From Propionicimonas sp020161015 (GTDB lineage: Bacteria; Actinomycetota; Actinomycetes; Propionibacteriales; Propionibacteriaceae), in the NCBI RefSeq assembly GCF_964266745.1, contig NZ_CAXWGX010000029.1, positions 62,001 through 126,000 on the forward strand: a stretch of 64,000 bases of DNA, written 5' to 3'. The position numbers and the translations under genes were made by a program. The notes beneath the pieces are model-generated. The model was not told the origin of the DNA. It searched no databases and was given only the letters and a program-made list of their open reading frames with translations. Below, one piece after another: positions 1 through 6,383 of this stretch (position 1 is the stretch's first letter; each line of letters starts with the position of its first letter).

Positions 1-95
1 GGGTCTCGCCGCTGCCGTGCCGACTTGACGCACCGGGACGCGCCTTCCTGCTCCCCGGGATGTCGAATTCCGTACGCGTTGTGCCCGGCGGCCGG

Positions 96-101
96 TACCC
101 T
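96..101 (+). promoter_or_regulatory. -10-like hexamer, leaderless start candidate
   Basis: The hexamer TACCCT ends 6 nt before the ATG of the following membrane-protein gene, and no Shine-Dalgarno lies between them. This spacing would put the transcript start at or next to the start codon. No convincing -35 is visible. Confidence 0.4.
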
Positions 102-107
102 CGCCAC

Positions 108-749
108 ATGGTTCAGGCATTGGACCAGGTCTGGGTAGGGGTGGCCGAAATCGGCCTGGGCCTGGTTTTCTGTTTCATCGGGCACTCCGCCGCCAGGGTT
201 GTCCTCGCGGTCTGGGGCGCGCTCGTCGGGTTCTTCGCCGGGAGCCTGCTCTACGTCGTGCTGCTGCCCAGGGTCGAGGGCCAGGTGTTCGCCGCCGTCC
301 CGTGGTGGGCGTACGCGATCGGGATGGCCCTGCTCCTGGCCTGGCTGTCCTTCGCCTTCTACGCCGTCGGCGTGCTCATCTCGATGGGGGCGGTCGGCTG
401 GGCGCTGGGGCAGTTCCTCTCGGCCACCTTCAACATGCCCTCGTGGATGACGTTCGGGATGGGCCTGGTGGTCGCGGCCGGACTGGTCATGGTCGGCTGG
501 ACGCTCAACCTGCCCAAGGTGCTGCTCGTCGTCCTGACCGCCGTCGTCGGGGCGGGCGCGATCCTGGACGGCGTCCAGTCGCTGATAGGCCAGCGGCTGG
601 ACTGGTTCAGCCAGATGGGCTGGAAGACCGACCCGACGATCCACGCGGCGTGGACGGTCGCCTTCGTCGTGCTCGCGGGTGCGGGCATGTTCGTGCAATT
701 CCGCCAGCAGTCGGAGGACAACCTGCGCGACGCGTACAAGCGCGCCTGA
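108..749 (+). CDS. Multi-pass membrane protein, DUF4203-like
   Basis: A 213-residue protein made almost entirely of hydrophobic stretches, with about six to seven membrane segments and glycine-rich turns. It ends in a short polar tail with several charged residues. The pattern of small-residue helices resembles the DUF4203/TM198-like family of unknown function. The ATG at 108 is preferred over an ATG at 60 because the extra N-terminus (SVRVVPGG type) is polar and a -10-like hexamer sits just before 108. It is probably an integral membrane protein of unknown role. The next gene starts 31 bp downstream but has its own promoter-like hexamer. Confidence 0.75.
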   Translation: MVQALDQVWVGVAEIGLGLVFCFIGHSAARVVLAVWGALVGFFAGSLLYVVLLPRVEGQVFAAVPWWAYAIGMALLLAWLSFAFYAVGVLISMGAVGWALGQFLSATFNMPSWMTFGMGLVVAAGLVMVGWTLNLPKVLLVVLTAVVGAGAILDGVQSLIGQRLDWFSQMGWKTDPTIHAAWTVAFVVLAGAGMFVQFRQQSEDNLRDAYKRA

Positions 750-767
750 CGCCCGCTGCCGACCCCC

Positions 768-773
768 TAGGAT
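768..773 (+). promoter_or_regulatory. -10-like hexamer, leaderless start candidate
   Basis: TAGGAT followed by 7 nt and then the ATG of the YbjQ-like gene. There is no ribosome binding site in the gap, so a leaderless mRNA is likely. Confidence 0.5.
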
Positions 774-780
774 CGGCGCC

Positions 781-1164
781 ATGCTGATCGTGACCACGAA
801 CGACGTGCCGGGGTACCGGATCGAGGCCGTGCTGGGGGAGGTCATGGGGATGACCGTCCGCAGCGCCAACATCGGCGCGAACATCATCGCCGGCTTCCGG
901 GCCATCGGTGGCGGAGAGGTCGACGAGTACACCCGCCTCGTCTACGAGAGCCGGCAGCAGGTCATGCAGCGGATGTGGCAGGACGCCGTGTCACGCGGCG
1001 CGAACGCCATCGTGATGATGCGCTTCGACACCGGCGAGATCGGCCAGGCCTTCTCGGAGGTGTGCGCCTACGGGACGGCGGTCGTGGTCGAGCCGATCCC
1101 CCAGGGCCAGCCGGGCGCGACCAGGCAGTCGGCCGGCGTCGCCGCCCAGGCCGCGCAGCGCTGA
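781..1164 (+). CDS. YbjQ/UPF0145 family protein
   Basis: A 127-residue soluble protein matching the YbjQ (UPF0145) family, small oligomeric proteins sometimes called heavy-metal-binding domain proteins, whose function is unsettled. Family hallmarks seen are an opening strand and turn (TTNDVPGYRIE), the V-MG-TVRSANIGANIIAGFRAIGGGE segment and the later SRGANAIVMMRFDT segment. Family members are usually just over 100 residues. The extra C-terminal 20 residues here are Gln/Ala-rich and probably disordered. The start at 781 has a -10-like hexamer 7 nt upstream. Confidence 0.85.
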   Translation: MLIVTTNDVPGYRIEAVLGEVMGMTVRSANIGANIIAGFRAIGGGEVDEYTRLVYESRQQVMQRMWQDAVSRGANAIVMMRFDTGEIGQAFSEVCAYGTAVVVEPIPQGQPGATRQSAGVAAQAAQR

Positions 1165-1180
1165 GCCCGCGACCGCCTGC

Positions 1181-1456
1181 TCAGCCCTTGGCCTTGGGCC
1201 CCTCCGGCGGCGGCAGCTTGCGCCGGAAGGTTGCGGACTCCCCCGGCTCGGCCGGCGGCGCGTCACCACGCCGGATGTCGAGGAAGCCCTTCACGCCGCG
1301 GTAGGTCGCGACGACGCCCATGCCGATGATCGCCCAGTCGAGCAGGCTGAAGTCGCCGGTCGTCCCGCTGGTCGTCATCAGGAAGTAGATCCCGGCGATG
1401 ATCGCCAGGGGTCCCACGACCACGTACATCCATGCCTGCCGCTTCGGATCCTCCAC
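1181..1456 (-). CDS. Small two-helix membrane protein, unknown function
   Basis: A 91-residue protein with two hydrophobic segments (about residues 8-28 and 38-55) separated by a short Thr/Ser-Gly loop, followed by a basic and proline-rich tail. It looks like a small inner-membrane protein with a cytoplasmic C-terminus. I do not recognise a family. The GTG start follows a TAGGCT hexamer by 6 nt, another leaderless arrangement. The gene converges on the YbjQ-like gene with 16 bp between the stops. Confidence 0.6.
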   Translation of the reverse strand: MEDPKRQAWMYVVVGPLAIIAGIYFLMTTSGTTGDFSLLDWAIIGMGVVATYRGVKGFLDIRRGDAPPAEPGESATFRRKLPPPEGPKAKG

Positions 1457-1462
1457 GCGCGC

Positions 1463-1468
1463 AGCCTA
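1463..1468 (-). promoter_or_regulatory. -10-like hexamer, leaderless start candidate
   Basis: On the minus strand this reads TAGGCT and lies 6 nt before the GTG start of the small membrane protein. Confidence 0.4.
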
Positions 1469-1507
1469 GCCGCTCGGGAGCCCCCGGCCCACGCCGGGCG
1501 GGCGTCC

Positions 1508-2368
1508 TCAGCCGACGACGAGCCTGGCCCGCAGCGCGGCGAGCTCATCGGCGCTGAGCCCCACGCCGCGCGTCAGGTAACGGTGCACCGAGCCGTAGCG
1601 ATGGCGGGCGGTCGCCAGCCCGGCCTCGAGGTAGGAGGCGCGGAGCCGTTCGAGCTCCTTCACCACCCCGGCCCGCCGGCTGCCGGACGCGGCGCGCGCG
1701 GCGTCCACCTTCCGCTGGATCTCGGCTGCCCGGTAGGTGTTCGAGAGCAGGTACTGCTCGACGATCGTGTCGGTGGGCACCCCCGCGACGACCTGGAGCA
1801 TGGCCGACACCCAGCCGGTGCGGTCCTTGCCGTGGGTGCAGTGGATCACCACCGGGCCGTCGGCGGCGATGATCGCGCGCAGCACGCGGGCCAGCGCGCG
1901 ACGCTGGGCCGCCACCGTGACGAACCGCCGGTTCATCTCCCGCATGTGGGCCCGCGCCTGCGCGGCGGTGCGCAGCCCGGACGTGCTCAGCGACCGGCCG
2001 GCGAAGAGGTCCATGAGCACGTACTCCGCCCCGGGCACGGGGACGTCGGGCGATCCGGCCGCCACGCGGGGAGTGCGCAGGTCGAGGATCGCGGTGATCC
2101 CGGCGGCCTCCAGCGCCGCGACGTCGTCCGCGGTCAGGCCGGAGAGCTTCGAGGACCGGTAGACCACGCCCGTGGCCATCTGCCCCCCGCCCCTCAGGGC
2201 CAGGCCGTCGCCGGCGACGTCGCGGAAGTTGCTCGCGCCGACGATCGGGATCGTGCCCGCGGCGGCGGGATCGGCCAGCGGCCGGGGGGCGAGGGCCACA
2301 GCGGAGGGGACGGGGCCGAGCAGCCCGGCGAGGAGGGCCAGGACCAGCAGCCACCAGGAGCGCTTCAC
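1508..2368 (-). CDS. Secreted tyrosine/serine protein phosphatase
   Basis: A 286-residue phosphatase of the Y_phosphatase3 (PF13350-type) group. The P-loop HCTHGKDRTGW carries the nucleophilic Cys and the CX5R arrangement, with the Lys-Asp pair typical of lipid/protein phosphatases such as mycobacterial PtpB. The N-terminal GASNFRDVAGDG and the VVYRSSKLSGLT segments are also family hallmarks. The first 25 or so residues (KRSWWLLVLALLAGLLG) form a signal peptide ending near an Ala-Leu-Ala site, so the enzyme is probably exported. The GTG start at 2368 puts the signal at the N-terminus; a longer upstream frame would bury it. A TATCGT hexamer lies 6 nt upstream. Confidence 0.85.
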   Translation of the reverse strand: MKRSWWLLVLALLAGLLGPVPSAVALAPRPLADPAAAGTIPIVGASNFRDVAGDGLALRGGGQMATGVVYRSSKLSGLTADDVAALEAAGITAILDLRTPRVAAGSPDVPVPGAEYVLMDLFAGRSLSTSGLRTAAQARAHMREMNRRFVTVAAQRRALARVLRAIIAADGPVVIHCTHGKDRTGWVSAMLQVVAGVPTDTIVEQYLLSNTYRAAEIQRKVDAARAASGSRRAGVVKELERLRASYLEAGLATARHRYGSVHRYLTRGVGLSADELAALRARLVVG

Positions 2369-2374
2369 GCGAGA

Positions 2375-2380
2375 ACGATA
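2375..2380 (-). promoter_or_regulatory. -10-like hexamer, leaderless start candidate
   Basis: Reads TATCGT on the minus strand and is separated by 6 nt from the GTG start of the phosphatase gene. This spacing and hexamer recur at four other genes in the window. Confidence 0.4.
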
Positions 2381-2489
2381 CGCTCCGGAGGCCCGTCGCG
2401 GTGGGGATGGCGTCCGGACGGGACCTGATTGGGGTACCGGGGTCGGGACCGGCCATGATGGGAGGCCGTACACCGAGGAGGAGACCCCC

Positions 2490-3497
2490 ATGCCCCGCGC
2501 GATCGTGATCCGCCGAGCCGAGCCCGCCGACGGCACAGAGCTGATGAACACCGCAGCGGTGGAGGAGCTCCCCGAGCCGGGGCCCGAGGCCGGCCCGGTG
2601 CTGGTCGACGTCGCCTTCTCCGGGATCAACTACAAGGACGCCCTCGCACTCACCGGCCGACCCGGGGTGGTCCGCCGCACGCCCCTGGTCGCCGGCATCG
2701 ACCTCGTGGGCACCGTGCGGGCCTCCGAGGACGTCCGGTGGGCGGCGGGCGACACCGTGGTGCTCAACGGGACCGGGCTGTCGGAGACCGTCGACGGCGG
2801 GCTCGCAGAGGTCGCCCGCGTGGCGGCGGGGAACCTCGTCCGGCTGCCGGAGGGGCTCACGCCCGCGCGCGCCGCGGCGCTCGGCACGGCGGGCTACACC
2901 GCGGCGCTCTGCGTCCTGCGCCTGGAGGATGCGGGCCTGGCGACCACGCCCGAGCAGCCGGTCCTCGTCACCGGCGCCACCGGAGGCGTCGGCTCGATCG
3001 CCATCGCGCTGCTGGCCGCGGCCGGGCACCACGTGGCCGCGCTCACCGGACGGGCCGACCGCTACGGGGACTACCTCCGCGGGCTGGGGGCCACCAGCCT
3101 GGTGGCACGGGCGGAGCTGGAGGGCCCGGGCCGTCCGCTCCAGTCGCAGCGCTGGTCCGCGGCCGTCGACTCCGTGGGCGGGGAGGTGCTCGCCAACGTG
3201 CTGTCCCAGACCCGCTACGGCGGGACGGTGACGGCGTGCGGCCTCGCGGGCTCGGCCTCCCTGCCCGCGAGCGTCGTGCCGTTCATCCTGCGGGCGGTCA
3301 CCCTCGCCGGGGTGGACTCGGTCTCGGCGTCCCTGCCGGCGCGGGAGGCAGCCTGGGCGCGCCTGGCCCGCGACATCGACCCGGCGCTGCTCGACGCACT
3401 CACCGAGACCGTCCCGCTCACCGGGGCGATCGACGCCGCCGGCCGGCTGCTGGCCGGGCGCACGCACGGCCGGATCGTGGTCGACGTCCGCGCCTGA
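2490..3497 (+). CDS. acuI: Acrylyl-CoA reductase-like MDR oxidoreductase (AcuI/YhdH family)
   Basis: A 335-residue medium-chain dehydrogenase/reductase without the catalytic zinc site. The segment SGINYKDALALTG near residue 50 and the PLVAGIDLVGTV stretch are characteristic of the YhdH/AcuI quinone-oxidoreductase group, which reduces acrylyl-CoA to propionyl-CoA with NADPH. A Rossmann motif GATGGVGS lies near residue 165. Length matches the family (about 325-335). GAGGAGGAG lies 7 nt before the ATG. The gene stands alone, divergent from the phosphatase. Substrate is inferred from family membership only. Confidence 0.85.
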   Translation: MPRAIVIRRAEPADGTELMNTAAVEELPEPGPEAGPVLVDVAFSGINYKDALALTGRPGVVRRTPLVAGIDLVGTVRASEDVRWAAGDTVVLNGTGLSETVDGGLAEVARVAAGNLVRLPEGLTPARAAALGTAGYTAALCVLRLEDAGLATTPEQPVLVTGATGGVGSIAIALLAAAGHHVAALTGRADRYGDYLRGLGATSLVARAELEGPGRPLQSQRWSAAVDSVGGEVLANVLSQTRYGGTVTACGLAGSASLPASVVPFILRAVTLAGVDSVSASLPAREAAWARLARDIDPALLDALTETVPLTGAIDAAGRLLAGRTHGRIVVDVRA

Positions 3498-3567
3498 GCG
3501 GGGGCACGCGCAAAGCCTGCGCCACCGGGTCGGGATCGCATAACCTGTCGCTGAGTCGGGAGGTGCG

Positions 3568-4254
3568 GTGATCCGGTCGAGCGTCGCCAGCGGCCACACG
3601 CTGCGCAGCCTGCGACTGCTGCTCGAGGCGTACGCCGCCTCGGAACTGCCGGAGTGGGACGCGTTCGCGCGGACGATGCACAGCGTGCACCTCGACCCCG
3701 GCGACGTGCTCTTCTCCGCCGGCGAGCGCCACCCGTACGTGTACTACCTCGAGGAGGGCCTGCTGAAGGCCCTGATGACCAACGCGCGCGGCCGCACGAT
3801 CATCCCCTTCTTCTCCGAGGAGGGCGAGATCTTCGCCTCGATGCCGGCGCTCGCGCCGGAGGGCGTCCGGCTGGTCGCCGCCCGGCACCTGCACCCGAGG
3901 GCGGAGGAGCTCGGCGCGGCACTGGCCGGGGTGACCATCCACACGATGGTGGCGATCGAGCCGACCCTCGTCCACCGGTTCGACGTGCGGATCATCGACC
4001 GCCTGGCCGGCCGGCACCCCTCCTGGTCCCGGATGAGCAACGCCGTCACGACGCTGTACGCGATCAGCCTCCAGGCCGACGCCGCGGCCCTGCGCAACTC
4101 CGCCGAGCAGCGCTACCGGGACCTCCTCGCCAACCACCCGGACCTGATCGCGCGGATCAGCCGGCGGGAGCTCGCCTGCTTCCTCAACGTCACCGACGTG
4201 GCGCTGGGACGCATCGCCAAGCGCGTGGAGGCCGGAGCCGTCGAGTCGGACTGA
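3568..4254 (+). CDS. Crp/Fnr-family transcriptional regulator
   Basis: A 228-residue protein with an N-terminal cyclic-nucleotide-binding-like beta barrel (LDPGDVLFSAGE ... VYYLEEGLLKALM ... FFSEEGEIFA, about residues 45-95) and a C-terminal winged helix (about 190-222; ISRRELACFLNVTDVALGRI). The RxxAA phosphate-binding cassette of true cAMP receptors is not visible, and there is no N-terminal cysteine set for an Fe-S cluster. The ligand is therefore unknown. The GTG start has a GGGAGGT ribosome site 5 nt upstream. A TAACCT hexamer near 3542 may be its -10. It is the nearest regulator to the large redox operon, but an RNA region and a transporter lie between. Confidence 0.8.
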   Translation: MIRSSVASGHTLRSLRLLLEAYAASELPEWDAFARTMHSVHLDPGDVLFSAGERHPYVYYLEEGLLKALMTNARGRTIIPFFSEEGEIFASMPALAPEGVRLVAARHLHPRAEELGAALAGVTIHTMVAIEPTLVHRFDVRIIDRLAGRHPSWSRMSNAVTTLYAISLQADAAALRNSAEQRYRDLLANHPDLIARISRRELACFLNVTDVALGRIAKRVEAGAVESD

Positions 4255-4464
4255 CCCGCGTCCACAGGCGCTTTCGGCGGCGAGAGCTGCCGGGGGGTGA
4301 AAGGACTGACCAAAGGGGAAGGCCCTGGTGCACCATCCGCTGCACCAACACCTTCGCCACCTCTCGACGGCGACCCCGGAGGGTACGAGGCTGTTCCACG
4401 GAAGCAGGTCGCTCCTGGTTCCAGCGCAGTGATAGGTCGCACCGGGCGCAACCCCTCGCACCCG

Positions 4465-4577
4465 GGTCGTCTCCCCCTAGGACGGCACGCGGCGGCACGA
4501 CCCATAGCAGTCGGATGAGTACCCCCCGCTCATGGGCCCCTGAGGCCGGGATCACCACCCTCCCTGATCCCGGCCTT
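4465..4577 (+). ncRNA. 6C RNA candidate
   Basis: Two small hairpins with C-rich loops lie 30 nt apart. The first has a 6-bp stem (4467-4472 with 4481-4486, one G-U pair) and a loop containing CCCCC. The second has a 5-bp stem (ATGAG 4515-4519 with CTCAT 4529-4533) and a loop with exactly six C (4522-4527). They are followed by an 11-bp terminator-like stem. Paired hairpins whose loops hold runs of about six C define the actinobacterial 6C RNA (called B11 in mycobacteria), a small RNA thought to act through its C-rich loops. The 5' end is not determined. A weak GATAGG box at 4431-4436 could be the -10. The assignment rests on architecture only. Confidence 0.65.
4543..4576 (+). terminator. Terminator-like stem after the 6C RNA candidate
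   Basis: An 11-bp perfect stem (4543-4553 pairing with 4566-4576, core GCCGGGATC) closes a 12-nt loop. The following bases are TCACTG, not a U-run, as is common for intrinsic terminators in high-GC actinomycetes. Confidence 0.6.
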
Positions 4578-4889
4578 CACTGCCCAACCAGCCAGGAGGC
4601 CGGCCGCCACCAGCCTCCCCCGGCCGCAGGAGCGGCCCCCGGAGCACCCGCGCAGCGGTCTGTGTACCAATCGATTGACCAAGCAACTGACCAACTCGCC
4701 CCGCACGGCGCGCGCCGCGACCGCCGGTGTGAGAGGGTCGCCGCGGAGGATGCCGCGGTCCCGCACCGCGCGTTCCCCCACCGTGTTCGGAAAGGCCGAT
4801 TCCGCCCGGCCTGACCTCGCTTGGGGTTCCCGCCAGAACACCGGTGGCGCACTGGCCGGCGTGCCGAATTGGGAGGCAGCCGACCTGAA

Positions 4890-4928
4890 AAGGCCGGAGT
4901 CACCCTGGACCCCTGTGACTCCGGCCTT
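4890..4928 (+). terminator. Strong 14-bp hairpin, probable terminator
   Basis: Perfect inverted repeat: 4890-4903 (AAGGCCGGAGTCAC) pairs with 4915-4928 around an 11-nt loop, with AAA before the stem. It shares the GGCCGG / CCGGCC core and overall layout with the stem at 4543-4576. It probably ends a non-coding transcript from the upstream gap or isolates the MFS gene that starts 73 bp later. Confidence 0.6.
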
Positions 4929-5001
4929 GCCACGACCGCCGGCCGGTGCCGGCGCTCGTCCCGGTGCTGGGACCGCTTCCATCCTGTGCGAGACTCCTCG
5001 G

Positions 5002-6258
5002 GTGCGCGCGTACCGGGAGATCCTCAGCATCCCGGGTGCGCTGAAGTTCTGCGCCGCGGGCCTCCTCGCCCGTTCGGGCGGGGCGATGATGGGCCTGGGG
5101 ATCGTGCTGATGGTCTCCTCCCTCTACGGCAGCTACGGGCTGGCCGGGGCACTGGTGGCGGCGAACGCCGTCTCCTGGGCCGTGGGGACCGCCGTGTTGT
5201 CCAACCTCGTCGACCGGTACGGCCAGCGCCGCGTGATGTACCCCGCCACCGTGGTCTCCGCGGCGACGCTCGCCGTGCTGGTGGTGCTCGCCGTGCTCCA
5301 GTTGCCGGCGTGGACGCTGTTCGCGCCCGCCATCGTCAGCGGCGCGACGGGCGGCTCTCCCGGCGCCCTCGTCCGGGCCCGCTGGACGCACGTCACCTCC
5401 GACCCGACCCAGCTGCACGCGGCCTTCTCGCTGGAGTCGACGCTGGACGAGCTCACCTTCGTCGTCGGTCCGGTGCTGGCCACCGCCCTGTCGACGGGGG
5501 TGCACCCGGCCGCCGGCCTCGTCGCGCCGGTCGTCCTCTCGCTGATCGGCGCCCGCCTGTTCTACGCCCAGCGCAGTACCGAGCCGCCCGTCGCCCCCGC
5601 CCCTGAGCCCGGCGAGGCCAGGCCGGCGGCGCTGCGGCGGTTCATCCTGCTCACCCCCGGCGTCGCGGCCGTGGTCGCCGTGAACCTGCTGATCGGCTGC
5701 GTCTTCGGTGCCATCGACGTCAGCGTCGTCGCCGCCACGACCGACTGGGGCGTCCGGTCGGCCTCGGGCATCGTGCTGGCGGTGTTCTCGGCCGCTTCGG
5801 GAGCTGCGGGCCTGTTCTACGGGGCACGCCACTGGCACTCGCCGTTGCACGGACGCTTCGTCGTGGGCGTCGTCGCCCTGTTCGTCTCGACGGTCGGGCT
5901 GTTCGTCGCCAGCTCCGTGCTGCTGCTCACCGGTGTCGGCGTACTCGTCGGGCTCACCGTCGCGCCGACCCTGATCAACGGCAACACCCTCATCGGACGG
6001 CTGGTGCTGCGCGAGCGGCTGACCGAGGGGCTGGCCTGGATGGGCACGGGCATCGGCATCGGGGCGGCGACCGGCTCGAGCCTCGCCGGTGGCCTGATCG
6101 ACGGCCACGGCTACGCCGTCGGCTTCGCCACCGTGACCGCCTTCGCCGCGCTGGCCGCGGTGATCGCCCTCGCCTCGTGGGCGTCCGTCCGTCGGGCCGA
6201 GGGCCTGGTGGCGGCGACCGACGCCCCCGACAGCGACCGGGACACCGTCTTCGAATAA
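5002..6258 (+). CDS. MFS transporter, 12-TM
   Basis: A 418-residue polytopic membrane protein with about twelve hydrophobic segments and a central proline-rich loop near residues 195-210 that joins the two halves. The motif LVDRYGQRRVMYP after segment 2 corresponds to the MFS motif A (D-R-x-G-R-R). Overall pattern resembles sugar-efflux/drug-like MFS proteins of actinomycetes. The substrate cannot be read from the sequence. The GTG start at 5002 is chosen because the open frame upstream crosses the 14-bp hairpin and is not protein-like. The gene lies upstream of the redox operon, 125 bp away, same strand. Confidence 0.75.
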   Translation: MRAYREILSIPGALKFCAAGLLARSGGAMMGLGIVLMVSSLYGSYGLAGALVAANAVSWAVGTAVLSNLVDRYGQRRVMYPATVVSAATLAVLVVLAVLQLPAWTLFAPAIVSGATGGSPGALVRARWTHVTSDPTQLHAAFSLESTLDELTFVVGPVLATALSTGVHPAAGLVAPVVLSLIGARLFYAQRSTEPPVAPAPEPGEARPAALRRFILLTPGVAAVVAVNLLIGCVFGAIDVSVVAATTDWGVRSASGIVLAVFSAASGAAGLFYGARHWHSPLHGRFVVGVVALFVSTVGLFVASSVLLLTGVGVLVGLTVAPTLINGNTLIGRLVLRERLTEGLAWMGTGIGIGAATGSSLAGGLIDGHGYAVGFATVTAFAALAAVIALASWASVRRAEGLVAATDAPDSDRDTVFE

Positions 6259-6383
6259 CGCGGTTCATGCCCCCGGGGGTTTGTTCTGGGGAGAGAATGG
6301 TGTCTCGTGCTGCGGTGGCACACCTGCCCATTGACGGATCAGGGGCGCTCCGGCGGCCGAGCCCGACTCAAGGAAGAGTGTGC

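Larger units (their letters stand above)
4255..5001 (+). other. Gene-free stretch with structured RNA signals
   Basis: About 750 bp with no convincing protein gene. It contains the candidate 6C RNA and its terminator-like stem, then roughly 300 bp with several strong stems (including CCGCGG-N6-CCGCGG at 4741-4758), and finally a 14-bp perfect hairpin. A TTGACC hexamer near 4675-4680 could be a -35 for a second non-coding transcript. Short frames here have atypical, proline-rich composition and no good start. Confidence 0.5.

Noticed and set aside
4297..4518. 73-codon open frame from a GTG in the gene-free stretch
   Set aside because: Pro/Gly-rich, no known pattern, and it runs through the first 6C-type hairpin. 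RNA structure explains the region better.
4255..5001. Riboswitch, tmRNA or RNase P RNA
   Set aside because: No cobalamin, TPP, SAM or other familiar boxes, no tmRNA ends, and no RNase P core motifs were seen.
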